DNA of 34,283 nucleotides from Bacteroidaceae bacterium (GTDB lineage Bacteria; Bacteroidota; Bacteroidia; Bacteroidales; Bacteroidaceae). The notes beneath the pieces were generated by a model. That model had not been told where the DNA came from, did no database searches, and was given only the letters and a program-made list of their open reading frames with translations. The stretch spans positions 1-34,283 of the forward strand of contig JAFSKK010000032.1 of NCBI GenBank assembly GCA_017448965.1. The letters run 5' to 3'. A program made the translations under genes and the position numbers. Below are positions 16,982 through 26,170 of the stretch, piece after piece; position 1 is the stretch's first letter, and each line of letters opens with the position of its first letter.

Positions 16982-18022
16982 ATGGAAGGAAAGAAATATC
17001 TTTACCCAAACGACTACATGGCAGACCCTGCGGCACATGTGTTCAATAATCGCCTCTTCATATACCCCAGCCATGACTGGGAGGCAGGTGCAGATGAAGA
17101 CGATGACGGTGGACATTTCCAGATGAAGGATTATCACGCCCTCTCGTTCGACGACCTGGAGAATGGCAAGGCCACAGACCACGGTGTCATCTTTGATGTG
17201 AACGATGTGCCTTGGGCGGAAAAGCAGTTGTGGGACAGCGATGTGGTGGAGAAAGACGGCAAATACTACTATATCTTCTCTGCGAAGGGCTACGATGGCG
17301 TGTTCCGTCTTGGTGTTGCCGTTGCAGACAAACCCGAAGGTCCTTTTATTCCACAACCACAACCTATCCGTGGTTCTTTCTCCATCGACCCTTGTGTGTT
17401 CAAGGATGACGATGGTTCCATCTACACCTATTTTGGTGGTCTTTGGGGAGGACAACTCCAGTGGTGGCAGCCCCTTGCACCAGGTTTCTCACCTGTTCAC
17501 GGCAAGCATGGCGATGAGAACGGACTCGTTGACATGGGTTCTGAACCTACACGCCAAGGAGAACTCTTCGCTCAGCCCGATGCTCCTGCACTGCCCAGTC
17601 TCGTGGTGAAGATGAGCGACGATGTGCTGCAATTTGCTGAGGCACCACGTCCGGTTCTCGTTGTAGATAAGGACGGAAAGCCCTTGAAGGCCAGCGATCC
17701 ACACCGTTTCTTCGAGGCATCTTGGATGCATAAATATAATGGTAAATACTACTTCTCTTACTCTACAGGTGATAGCCATTTCCTCTGTTACGCCATTGGT
17801 GATAACCCATACGGCCCATTCACCTATCAGGGTGTTATCCTCACTCCTGTGGTAGGATGGACAACGCATCATGCCATCGCTGAGTACAAGGGCAAGTGGT
17901 ACCTTTTCCATCACGATTGCGTTCCTTCCAACGACAAGACGTGGCTTCGTTCCCTCAAGGTGTGCGAACTGCACTACAATCCTGATGGCACGATTCAGAC
18001 GATCGAGGGACTGGATAAATAA
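16982..18022 (+). CDS. GH43 beta-xylosidase/alpha-L-arabinofuranosidase
   Basis: 346 residues, a single five-bladed propeller with no signal peptide, hence cytoplasmic. Candidate catalytic residues are D15 (base, in YMADPAAHV), D136 (pKa modulator, in FSIDPCVF) and E245 (acid, in RFFEASWMH). The length and the 'YPNDYMADP...YIYPSHD'-like opening fit the compact GH43 subfamily 1 enzymes that cleave xylosyl or arabinosyl ends. Placed between the xylanase and xylulokinase, it probably releases xylose or arabinose from oligosaccharides carried in by the symporter. Which of the two sugars cannot be told from sequence alone. Confidence 0.88.
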   Translation: MEGKKYLYPNDYMADPAAHVFNNRLFIYPSHDWEAGADEDDDGGHFQMKDYHALSFDDLENGKATDHGVIFDVNDVPWAEKQLWDSDVVEKDGKYYYIFSAKGYDGVFRLGVAVADKPEGPFIPQPQPIRGSFSIDPCVFKDDDGSIYTYFGGLWGGQLQWWQPLAPGFSPVHGKHGDENGLVDMGSEPTRQGELFAQPDAPALPSLVVKMSDDVLQFAEAPRPVLVVDKDGKPLKASDPHRFFEASWMHKYNGKYYFSYSTGDSHFLCYAIGDNPYGPFTYQGVILTPVVGWTTHHAIAEYKGKWYLFHHDCVPSNDKTWLRSLKVCELHYNPDGTIQTIEGLDK

Positions 18023-18031
18023 TAATCGAAT

Positions 18032-18113
18032 AATTAAAGAATTGAAAAATTGAAGTATCTTCGGACTGAAGGATAAAAAGCTTCAATTTTTCAATTCTTC
18101 AACTCTTTAATTC
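18032..18113 (+). repeat. Inverted-repeat element B with four 8-bp tandem units
   Basis: The right arm 18082-18113 is four 8-bp units: TTCAATTT, TTCAATTC, TTCAACTC, TTTAATTC. The left arm (18032-18055) is three complementary units, lacking the partner of unit 3. A 17-bp core (18039-18055 with 18081-18097) is perfect. The pyrimidine-rich arm ends 8 bp before the xylulokinase ATG, so in mRNA a large hairpin lies between the GH43 and xylB cistrons. Confidence 0.8.
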
Positions 18114-18121
18114 TAACAAAT

Positions 18122-19603
18122 ATGTTACTTTTAGGTTATGACATAGGCACCTCGTCTGTGAAGGCCGCATTGGTCGATGCACAGACAGGTCAGACAGTGG
18201 CAAGTGCACAGTATCCCGACGCAGAAGCTCCCATCATCGCCAAGCAGGCAGGTTGGGCAGAGCAAGAACCCGAAATGTGGTGGGATGAACTCAAACAGGC
18301 AACAGCTCGTGTGGCAGCCAAGGCTGGCGGCTCACTCGCTGATGTGAAGGCTATCGGTATTTCTTACCAGATGCACGGACTCGTGTGTGTGGACAAGGAG
18401 GGAACCCCTTTGCGCCCATCCATCATCTGGTGCGATGGTCGTGCTGTTCCCTACGGCAACAAGGCTTTTGATGCTATTGGAGGTGAAAAGTGCCTTCAGC
18501 ATCTGCTCAACTCTCCTGGCAACTTCACCGCAGCCAAACTTGCATGGGTGAAGGAGAATGAGCCGGAACTCTTTGCCAAGATTGACAAGATTATGCTCCC
18601 TGGCGACTATATCGCCATGCGTCTGTCGGGCGGAAAGAAGCAGACCACCGTTTCAGGCCTTTCTGAGGGTATGTTCTGGGACTTCCAGAACAATGAAGTG
18701 AGCAAGGATGTGATGGATTTCTATGGATTCTCCAACAATCTCATTGCCGACATCGTGCCCACCTTCTCCGTACAGAGCACCGTTTGTGCAGCTGTAGCTG
18801 AAGAGCTGGGCATACCTGCTGGCACACCAATCTCCTATCGTGGTGGCGACCAGCCCAACAATGCGCTTTCGCTCAATGTGATGAAACCAGGTGAGATTGC
18901 AGCCACTGGCGGCACCTCTGGTGTTGTTTATGGTGTGCTTGGCGAAGTGAACTACGACAAATTGTCTCGTGTCAACACCTTTGCCCATGTCAACCACGGA
19001 GAGAACGGACAGACCCGTCTTGGAGTGCTCCTTTGTATCAACGGCACAGGCATCATGAACGCATGGATGCGTCGTACGGTGGCACCTGAGGGCATTTCCT
19101 ATCCTGAGATGAACGACCTCGCAGAAACTGTACCAGTGGGTTGCGAAGGACTGAGTGTCATACCTTTCGGTAATGGAGCAGAGCGCGTCTTGCAGAATGA
19201 GAACGTGGGTGCCTCCATTCATGGCATTAATTTCAACATTCACAAGAAGGCCCACCTTGTTCGTGCTGCACACGAGGGCATCGCCTTCTCCTTTGCATAC
19301 GGTATGGACATCATGAAGCAGATGGGCATGGAAGTGAAGACCATCAAGGCTGCTCATGCCAACATGTTCCTCAACTCCACCTTCCGCAAGACGTTGGCCA
19401 CCATCACTGGAGCCGCCATCGAACTCTACGAAACCGATGGTTCTGTAGGTGCAGCTTATGGAGCAGGCATCGGAGCAGGCATCTATAAAGACAGTGATGA
19501 GGCTTTCAAGACCCTCAAGCACTTGGGCACTACTCAACCAGTAGCCGACAGTGCTCCCTACATGAAGGCCTACCAACTTTGGGTAGAACGGTTAGGAAAA
19601 TGA
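18122..19603 (+). CDS. xylB: Xylulokinase
   Basis: 493 residues, FGGY-family kinase of normal length. The N-terminal phosphate loop is GYDIGTSSVKAALVD; SYQMHGLVCVD is the substrate-binding MHG segment typical of xylulokinases; D243 in YRGGDQPNNA is the probable catalytic base; and IAATGGTSGVVYG is the second phosphate motif. It phosphorylates D-xylulose to xylulose-5-phosphate for the pentose phosphate pathway. No xylose isomerase gene is in the window, so xylA must be elsewhere. The 99-bp gap before it contains the hairpin element B. Confidence 0.92.
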   Translation: MLLLGYDIGTSSVKAALVDAQTGQTVASAQYPDAEAPIIAKQAGWAEQEPEMWWDELKQATARVAAKAGGSLADVKAIGISYQMHGLVCVDKEGTPLRPSIIWCDGRAVPYGNKAFDAIGGEKCLQHLLNSPGNFTAAKLAWVKENEPELFAKIDKIMLPGDYIAMRLSGGKKQTTVSGLSEGMFWDFQNNEVSKDVMDFYGFSNNLIADIVPTFSVQSTVCAAVAEELGIPAGTPISYRGGDQPNNALSLNVMKPGEIAATGGTSGVVYGVLGEVNYDKLSRVNTFAHVNHGENGQTRLGVLLCINGTGIMNAWMRRTVAPEGISYPEMNDLAETVPVGCEGLSVIPFGNGAERVLQNENVGASIHGINFNIHKKAHLVRAAHEGIAFSFAYGMDIMKQMGMEVKTIKAAHANMFLNSTFRKTLATITGAAIELYETDGSVGAAYGAGIGAGIYKDSDEAFKTLKHLGTTQPVADSAPYMKAYQLWVERLGK

Positions 19604-19615
19604 AAAGAGGATAGA

Positions 19616-19640
19616 CTTCAATTTTTCAAATCTTCAATTC
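19616..19640 (+). repeat. Half-element: three 8-bp units related to element B
   Basis: After a C, three 8-bp units read TTCAATTT, TTCAAATC, TTCAATTC and end 1 bp before the ATG of the beta-galactosidase gene. This equals the gene-proximal arm of element B; no complementary arm is nearby, as xylB ends at 19603. Confidence 0.65.
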
Positions 19641-19641
19641 T

Positions 19642-22600
19642 ATGAAGCATCTTATTTCGACGGTGACCATCCTCATGCTCGCCGTCACTGCTTTTGCACA
19701 GACAGGCAAAGAATGGGACGACCCCACCAAGACCAGTGTGAATCGTGAGGAGGCACATACCTTGGCTATTCCGATGGCCACCCAGAGTGATGTCGCCAAG
19801 AACGACATGACTGCCTCGCCTTATTATCAGTCTTTGGACGGCACTTGGAAGTTCTACTGGGTATCCAACCCCAGCAAGGTGAACAACACCTGGTGCTCGA
19901 AAGACTACAATGATGGCACATGGACTAACATCGATGTGCCTGCCTCTTGGCAAGTGTATGGAATCAGACATAACAAGAATTGGGACAAACCTCTCTATTG
20001 CAACGTTGCCTATCCTTTCTCCTTCAACGAGAACACCTACAGCGTCATGGCAAGTCGTCCATACTGGTTTACCTACAAAGACGACATGACTAACCCCGTT
20101 GGCACCTATCGTCGCACGTTCACCATTCCTGACGAATGGGAAGGCCGCGACATCTACGTGCGCTTCAACAGCGTCGGGCATGGCTACTATCTCTGGGTGA
20201 ACGGTCAACGAGTGGGATACAGCGAAGACTCCTATCTGCCCTCCGAGTTCAACATTACCGACTATCTGACCACAGGCGAGAACACGATTGCCTTGCAGGT
20301 ATATCGCTTTACCAGCGGTTCCTTCCTCGAGTGTCAGGATTACTGGCGACTCACCGGCATTCATCGCAGTTGTTTCTTGTGGGCAGCCCCCAAGAGCCAG
20401 ATTCGTGACTACTTCTTCACGACCGACCTTGATGCCACCTACACCAATGCGAAAGCCAACGTACAAGTAAGCCTCACAGGTCATGAAGCTGTGAACGGCG
20501 GAACTGTAGAAGTGAGCATAGAAGAAAACGGGGTGGCCATTGCTCAAGCCTCTCAAACCGTCAGTACAGCCAAGACGCTTAGCTTTGATATGAACGTCAG
20601 TGCTCCTAAGAAGTGGAGTGCCGAAGAGCCTAATCTCTACGACCTTGTGCTTACGCTCAAGGACAAAGACGGAAAGACAATCGATATCCGTGGTGGAAAA
20701 GTAGGTTTCCGTGAGGTAAGCATCCGTTCCACTGACGGTGCCCTTCTTATCAATGGCAAGCGCATGGTCTTCCATGGTGTGAACCGCCATGACTTCTCTC
20801 CTGAGAATGGACGTGCCATCACGCCAGAGGAGATAGAAGAAGACATCAAGACCATGAAGCGTCTTAACATCAATGCAGTGCGCACCTCTCACTATCCCAA
20901 CGATCCCGTCTTCTACGACCTTTGCGACAAATACGGACTCTACGTGCTTGCTGAGGCCAACGTGGAGTGCCATGCCTATCAGCAGCTATCCAGTGTGGCC
21001 ACGTTCCGTCCTGCTATGGTGGAGCGTTCAGAGAATCATGTGAAGTGGATGCGTAACCATGTCTGTATCTTCATGTGGTCGTTCGGCAACGAATCGGGAG
21101 GCGGCAACAACTTCCAGTATGTGGGCGAAGCCATCAAGAAGCTCGACAAGACGCGACTCACTCACTACGAAGGAGGAAGCCAATATGCCGATGTGAGTTC
21201 AACGATGTATGCCGACTATGGCACCATTGAAAGAATCGGTTCTACACAGAAAGACCGTCCTCACATCCAGTGCGAGAACAGCCACTCTATGGGCAACTCT
21301 ATGGGCAACGTGCGTGATATGTTCGACCTCTACGAAAAATACCCATGCCTCACAGGAGAGTTCATCTGGGACTTCAAAGACCAGGGACTTCTTACTAAAA
21401 CCAGTGCAGGTAAAACATACTGGGCATACGGAGGAGACTTTGGCGATGTGCCCAACGACGGAAACTTCTGTATTAACGGATTGGTGCGCCCCGACTGGAG
21501 TTACACATCCAAGACCTACAACACCAAGAAAGTATATCAGCCACTTGAGTTCAAGGCGGTGAAGAACAAGAAGAACTCCTTCCTCGTCAAGAACAAGATG
21601 GCCTTCCTGCCCAGCACGCACTATGATGTCAGCTACGAGCTTTTGGATGAGGAAGGAAATCAGTTGGCTACAGGTACCGTCGACAAAGAAGTGGCAGCAG
21701 GTGATAGCGCTACAATCGTCATCGACATATCTGCAATCAATGCCCTGCCTGCCGACCAAGAAGCCTTCATTCACTTCATGGCCAAGCAGAACACCTCCAC
21801 ACCGTGGGCTGATGCGGGTTATGTGGTGGCTGAAGAGAAACTTCCTGTAAAGACAGCCACGAAGGCCATGTACGACCTCACGAAGTTGGCTGACTGTGAA
21901 GATATCACCATTAGCGAAACCTCCACTTTGCTCACACTCTCTACCTCCAAGTTCAAGGCTACGTTCCAAAAAACAGCAGGAATACTGAACAGTTACTATT
22001 ATAATGATGTACAACTTATCAGTAAACCCCTGGAGTTGAATGTCTTCCGATTGCCAACCGACAATGATGGCAGACAAAGCGGCAATTGGGACAATCTGGG
22101 ACTGAAAAACCTGACCGCGAAAGGGAAAGTCGAGTATGAAGCAGGCGAAGATGGTAAGACCGTGAATGTAACGCTTCGTACGCAATACACGGGTCAGAAC
22201 GGTACCAGTTTCGATGTCCAGATGGATTATCTCGTCTGTGCCAACGGTATGATGATGGTTAACTCCTTCATCAAGCCATCCATTACGGGCACTATCATCC
22301 CGAAGATGGGATTCCGTCTGGAGATGCCTTCCTCCATGGAGCAGTTATCCTGGTTCGGCCGTGGTCCATGGGATAGTTACCGTGACCGCAAAGAAGCTTG
22401 TTTCCCTGCCATCTACAAGAGCACGGTGTCCGACCAGCGCGAGGACTACATTATGCCTCAAGAGCATGGCACCAAGCAAGAAGTGCGATGGATCTCACTT
22501 GCGAACAGCGATGGCAACGGACTCGTCTTTGTGGCTCCTGACCAGATGGCAGCTTCTGCAGTCCACTTCCGTCCTGAAGACAACTATACTGATAAAAACA

Positions 22601-23583
22601 ACCGTAGCAAGCACACTTACGACTTCAAGACCTGTGCAACCTCTGTTGTTTCGCTCGATGCCGCCACACGTGGCTTGGGCAATGCAAGTTGCGGCCCTGA
22701 TGTGAGGGATAAGTACGAGTTGAAAGCAGCTAATACCGCTTTCCGTTTCTTCATCATGCCTCTCACCTCCGAGACCAATGCTGCCCAAATGGCGCGTGTC
22801 AGCATGCCTGTATGCCAACCCGTGAACTGCGAACGCACTTCTGCGGGTCGTATCAAGATGAGCACGTCCACCCCTGGCGCGACCATCTACTATAGCATTG
22901 ACGGTGCGGAGTATCAGAAATATGAGACGACGTTGCTCCACAACGATGCATGCAACATCAAGGTCTACTGCACAGCAGAGGGACTTTGCGAGAGTCCAAC
23001 GATGTCTTACGACTTCGATCTCTTCATCAACAAGAGCACTTGGGTGTTGAAGAGCGTAGATAGCGAACACGGTGGGAATGAGGCAAGGAAAGCCTTCGAC
23101 AACAACCTCAACACTTTCTGGCATACTGAGTATCAGGGCAGTGAACCCACATGTCCCCACACCCTCGTGGTAGATATGACTCGAGTGTATGAAGTCACCG
23201 CTTTCACCTATACGGCTCGTGGTGACGGCACTGAGAACGGCATGGTGAAAGCATACGATGTTTATCTCAGTCTTGACGGAAAGACATGGGGAAATCCTGT
23301 GGTAAGTGGCGAGTTCCAGAAGACCACAGCCCAGCAGGTGGCTCCTCTCGCTACTCCTACCGTCGGTAGATATCTGAAATTTGTCGCCAAGTCCGAAGTC
23401 AATGGAAAAGCTTGGACTTCGGCTGCTGAGATTGGCATACAGGCAACAGCCGATGTGACATCGATTGACGAGCATCACGCACCGTCCCGTGATGGAGGAT
23501 CTTACTATACGTTGCAGGGGGTTGCTGTTCCAACACCCGGTCGGGGTGTTCATGTACGACAAGGAAAGAAAGTGCTCTTCTGA
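19642..23583 (+). CDS. GH2 beta-galactosidase, secreted, with discoidin-like domain
   Basis: 1313 residues, longer than LacZ (~1024). Signal peptide to FAQ (residue 20). Then GH2 sugar-binding domain (~60-260), Ig-like domain (~265-370), TIM barrel (~372-655), a linking domain, and the Bgal small-chain domain (~790-1055). The acid/base is E484 in FGNESGGGNN and the nucleophile E545 in QCENSHSMGNS. Extra C-terminal parts are a chitobiase-like beta domain (STPGATIYYSIDG, ~1068-1130), an F5/8 type C/discoidin-like domain (~1131-1266) and a tail ending YYTLQG...VRQGKKVLF, similar to the tails of the other two large secreted proteins. It may trim galactose from xylan or pectin side chains; the specificity is inferred from the operon. 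A strong terminator follows. Confidence 0.9.
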   Translation: MKHLISTVTILMLAVTAFAQTGKEWDDPTKTSVNREEAHTLAIPMATQSDVAKNDMTASPYYQSLDGTWKFYWVSNPSKVNNTWCSKDYNDGTWTNIDVPASWQVYGIRHNKNWDKPLYCNVAYPFSFNENTYSVMASRPYWFTYKDDMTNPVGTYRRTFTIPDEWEGRDIYVRFNSVGHGYYLWVNGQRVGYSEDSYLPSEFNITDYLTTGENTIALQVYRFTSGSFLECQDYWRLTGIHRSCFLWAAPKSQIRDYFFTTDLDATYTNAKANVQVSLTGHEAVNGGTVEVSIEENGVAIAQASQTVSTAKTLSFDMNVSAPKKWSAEEPNLYDLVLTLKDKDGKTIDIRGGKVGFREVSIRSTDGALLINGKRMVFHGVNRHDFSPENGRAITPEEIEEDIKTMKRLNINAVRTSHYPNDPVFYDLCDKYGLYVLAEANVECHAYQQLSSVATFRPAMVERSENHVKWMRNHVCIFMWSFGNESGGGNNFQYVGEAIKKLDKTRLTHYEGGSQYADVSSTMYADYGTIERIGSTQKDRPHIQCENSHSMGNSMGNVRDMFDLYEKYPCLTGEFIWDFKDQGLLTKTSAGKTYWAYGGDFGDVPNDGNFCINGLVRPDWSYTSKTYNTKKVYQPLEFKAVKNKKNSFLVKNKMAFLPSTHYDVSYELLDEEGNQLATGTVDKEVAAGDSATIVIDISAINALPADQEAFIHFMAKQNTSTPWADAGYVVAEEKLPVKTATKAMYDLTKLADCEDITISETSTLLTLSTSKFKATFQKTAGILNSYYYNDVQLISKPLELNVFRLPTDNDGRQSGNWDNLGLKNLTAKGKVEYEAGEDGKTVNVTLRTQYTGQNGTSFDVQMDYLVCANGMMMVNSFIKPSITGTIIPKMGFRLEMPSSMEQLSWFGRGPWDSYRDRKEACFPAIYKSTVSDQREDYIMPQEHGTKQEVRWISLANSDGNGLVFVAPDQMAASAVHFRPEDNYTDKNNRSKHTYDFKTCATSVVSLDAATRGLGNASCGPDVRDKYELKAANTAFRFFIMPLTSETNAAQMARVSMPVCQPVNCERTSAGRIKMSTSTPGATIYYSIDGAEYQKYETTLLHNDACNIKVYCTAEGLCESPTMSYDFDLFINKSTWVLKSVDSEHGGNEARKAFDNNLNTFWHTEYQGSEPTCPHTLVVDMTRVYEVTAFTYTARGDGTENGMVKAYDVYLSLDGKTWGNPVVSGEFQKTTAQQVAPLATPTVGRYLKFVAKSEVNGKAWTSAAEIGIQATADVTSIDEHHAPSRDGGSYYTLQGVAVPTPGRGVHVRQGKKVLF

Positions 23584-23598
23584 CAATGAACGATTCAT

Positions 23599-23646
23599 AA
23601 AGAGTCGGTGGCTTGAGATTGATTCGAGTCACCGGCTCTTTTTTTT
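23599..23646 (+). terminator. Rho-independent terminator of the xylan operon
   Basis: AAAGAGTCGGTGGCT pairs with AGTCACCGGCTCTTT (two G-T pairs), loop of about 13 nt, followed by a run of T. It begins 15 bp after the GH2 stop. Confidence 0.9.
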
Positions 23647-23752
23647 GTGGATTGTGTAACGCTGTAGGCTGGAATGACTTTCTCTTTGGAGCGGTATGAT
23701 GTGATTTCTCAGTTTTTAGTGGAGGAGTTACTCATAATTCGTGTTTTTTCTC

Positions 23753-23760
23753 TACCTTTG
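23753..23760 (+). promoter_or_regulatory. -7 box of the SGNH/MBOAT/DHHW operon
   Basis: TACCTTTG lies 85 bp upstream of the SGNH gene ATG, after a T-rich stretch. A 10-codon frame beginning ATGAAGAACGAG (23769-23801) lies in the leader, but nothing supports its translation. Confidence 0.55.
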
Positions 23761-23845
23761 CAGTCAAAATGAAGAACGAGACAAGACTGTTAGACAACTG
23801 AACTATAGGATGATGTCTTTCGGAAAGGAATAAGACGGTAGTCAA

Positions 23846-24640
23846 ATGAAAGGTCAACGAAACATATTTCTGGCGTTGTGCCTGTTGCTGGCGGTTGGAT
23901 TGGCTGCACAATCTCCTCAGCATCGGCTGCATGTCGTATTGTTGGGTGACTCTAACACGTGGATTGGTGGTGATCGCTGTGATCAGTCTCGGGGGTGGAA
24001 TAAGTGGTTTAAAGATGAGTTTCAGCCGTTGTCTTGCCATAGTTATGCAAGGAGCGGGGCGACATGGACGAATACGGAGAGAACGGAATATAATACGGAG
24101 GAGAATGTGGAGGTGCTAAGTGACAATAACGTGGTTTATAACCAAATCAACCGTCTGCGTAAGGCTGTGGAAGAAGGTGAACAGCATACTCCTGATGTGG
24201 TTGTGGTGATGGCGGGGACGAATGATATGTGGTTTACCAGCAAGCGTCCTGAAGTGTTTGCTATGACTGCGGATGAGGCTTTTGCCGATACGGACATATT
24301 GCAGCGTCCAGCAAACCGTGTATTGTCTTTAGCGGGTTCCGTGCGTTATGGGTGTGAAATGCTGAAATCCTCATTCCCTCATGCGCAGCTTGTGTTGATA
24401 ACGCCTATGCAGACAACGAAAGTGAGTGCTGAACTGGCAGAACGGACGGGGGATGTGATTGAAGCATGTGGCAAGCAGTTGGGTGTGGCTGTTATCCGTC
24501 TGGACAAAGAGGGGTGTGTCTCTCGTGCCCAAGAATTAAAGAAAAAGACACACACATCGGACGGTGTGCATACGAACGAGGCTGGTGCTCGATGTGTCGG
24601 GACGTTTGTGGCGAAGCGTTTGAAAGAGGTCGTGAAATAG
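23846..24640 (+). CDS. SGNH/GDSL hydrolase (carbohydrate esterase-like)
   Basis: 264 residues with a signal peptide (LLLAVGLAAQ, to about residue 22). Block I is LLGDSNTW (nucleophile Ser), block III holds GTNDMW (Asn), and block V is SDGVHTNEAG (Asp/His). This arrangement is that of SGNH esterases acting on acyl groups of sugars. The protein should be periplasmic or secreted. Its position 54 bp before an MBOAT acyltransferase and a DHHW protein suggests it removes or transfers acetyl groups on the same polysaccharide. The start at 23846 is preceded by a purine-rich GGAAAGGAA some 15-25 bp upstream. Confidence 0.82.
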   Translation: MKGQRNIFLALCLLLAVGLAAQSPQHRLHVVLLGDSNTWIGGDRCDQSRGWNKWFKDEFQPLSCHSYARSGATWTNTERTEYNTEENVEVLSDNNVVYNQINRLRKAVEEGEQHTPDVVVVMAGTNDMWFTSKRPEVFAMTADEAFADTDILQRPANRVLSLAGSVRYGCEMLKSSFPHAQLVLITPMQTTKVSAELAERTGDVIEACGKQLGVAVIRLDKEGCVSRAQELKKKTHTSDGVHTNEAGARCVGTFVAKRLKEVVK

Positions 24641-24694
24641 CCCGTAGGCACAAATGTTGATGGATGTACTTTTGTCGTAAAAGATTGATATTTC

Positions 24695-26137
24695 ATGGTT
24701 TTTTCGGATTTATTCTTCTTGTTTGTGTTTATTCCTGCCTTCATTTTGTGCTATCTGGTGGCAGGATGGATAGACCATGCTTTTTTGTCTGAACCATCCA
24801 GAAAGAGTCTGCGTGGGAGAAACTTAGTGCTGGTGATGTTCTCACTCATCTTTTATGCGTGGGGCGAGCCTGTATATGTGTTTCTGATGTTACTGTGTGT
24901 GCTGATGAACTATTTGGCAGGTCTGGGAGTGGCACGTGCAGACCGCCATCGAAAGTTGGCACTTGTCATAGGACTGATTGGGAATATTGCCATTCTGGGC
25001 ACATTCAAGTATCTCGGATTCTTGGCAGAGACACTTGGTGATATGGGGGTTCCCGTACCTGTTCCAAACATCGCTTTGCCTATTGGAATCAGTTTCTATA
25101 CGTTCCAGTCTATTTCTTATCTGATTGATGTGTATCGCAGGGAGTCTCCCGTACAGCGTCGTTTTATTGACTTGCTGCTCTATATCTCCATGTTCCCGCA
25201 GTTAATAGCAGGCCCTATTGTGCGCTATGGAACCATTGCCGAAGAGATACACGATCGCCATGCTTCGGCCTCCGATATGGCAGAGGGCGTGTTCCGTTTC
25301 TTGATAGGTTTGGGAAAGAAAGTGGTGCTGGCCAATCAATTGTCCGAGATTTCTGATCAGTTTCTGGTGGGAGGCCTCACTTCCTTGTCCACGGCTGGAG
25401 CATGGTTGGGTATTGTGGCATTCACGTTCCAGATATACTTCGACTTTTCGGGCTACAGCGACATGGCCATTGGTATGGGGCGTTGTATGGGATTCCATTT
25501 CAACGAGAACTTCAATCATCCTTATTGCAGCAAGTCCATTACGGAGTTCTGGCGGAGGTGGCACATCTCATTAGGAAGTTTCTTCCGCGATTATCTGTAC
25601 ATCCCATTGGGAGGCAATCGTCGTCATCAGGCTTTGAACATTCTGGTGGTTTGGTTCCTTACGGGTATGTGGCATGGCGCCAGTTGGAACTTTATTTTGT
25701 GGGGTGTCTATTTCGGCATCATCGTGATGGTGGAGAAATACACTTTGCTGCGTATACAAAAGTACATTCCATCCGTGCTCTTGCATCTCTATAGTATTTT
25801 GTTGTTTGTGGTGGGATGGGGCATCTTCTATTTCGACGACTTCGGTCACATGCGCACCTTCTTCCGGTCGTTGGTGGGAGGAACGGAAATGTTGATGGAT
25901 TTCTCTGTAGAGAGCGCCTTGTTCGATAATTTCTGGCTATGGATAGTGGCCATCATCTTCTGTATGCCTGTACGTCGGACATTGACGGATGCTTACGTGC
26001 GTTTTGTGCCAGCATGTGGTGCCAAGACGGTGGTGGCGGTGACTGCCAAGACGGTGATTTCAGTTTGTATTCTGGTATTGAGTGCGGCGTTGTTGGTGGG
26101 TGCCACGAATAATGCGTTCATCTATACTCGCTTTTAG
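24695..26137 (+). CDS. MBOAT O-acyltransferase, AlgI family
   Basis: 480 residues and about 11-12 membrane helices. Motifs: FYAWGEP near residue 50, PIGISFYTFQSISYLIDVYR, FRDYLYIPLGGNRR and WFLTGMWHGASWNFILWG with the catalytic His of the MBOAT family. AlgI-type proteins pass acetyl groups from a cytoplasmic donor across the membrane so that AlgJ/AlgX or DHHW partners can acetylate exported polysaccharide. Here an SGNH esterase precedes it and a DHHW protein follows (33 bp), so it forms a compact acylation unit. The target polysaccharide is not shown; no glycosyltransferase is in the window. Confidence 0.92.
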   Translation: MVFSDLFFLFVFIPAFILCYLVAGWIDHAFLSEPSRKSLRGRNLVLVMFSLIFYAWGEPVYVFLMLLCVLMNYLAGLGVARADRHRKLALVIGLIGNIAILGTFKYLGFLAETLGDMGVPVPVPNIALPIGISFYTFQSISYLIDVYRRESPVQRRFIDLLLYISMFPQLIAGPIVRYGTIAEEIHDRHASASDMAEGVFRFLIGLGKKVVLANQLSEISDQFLVGGLTSLSTAGAWLGIVAFTFQIYFDFSGYSDMAIGMGRCMGFHFNENFNHPYCSKSITEFWRRWHISLGSFFRDYLYIPLGGNRRHQALNILVVWFLTGMWHGASWNFILWGVYFGIIVMVEKYTLLRIQKYIPSVLLHLYSILLFVVGWGIFYFDDFGHMRTFFRSLVGGTEMLMDFSVESALFDNFWLWIVAIIFCMPVRRTLTDAYVRFVPACGAKTVVAVTAKTVISVCILVLSAALLVGATNNAFIYTRF

Positions 26138-26170
26138 TTTCACAATTTGACCTCGTATGTTGTAAAGACA

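Noticed and set aside
19618-20973. A 451-codon minus-strand frame opposite the beta-galactosidase gene
   Set aside because: It overlaps the GH2 gene, with catalytic residues conserved on the plus strand, and shows no motifs.
23769-23801. 10-codon leader peptide before the SGNH gene
   Set aside because: No ribosome-binding site, no amino-acid bias and no attenuator hairpins are visible; likely a chance frame.
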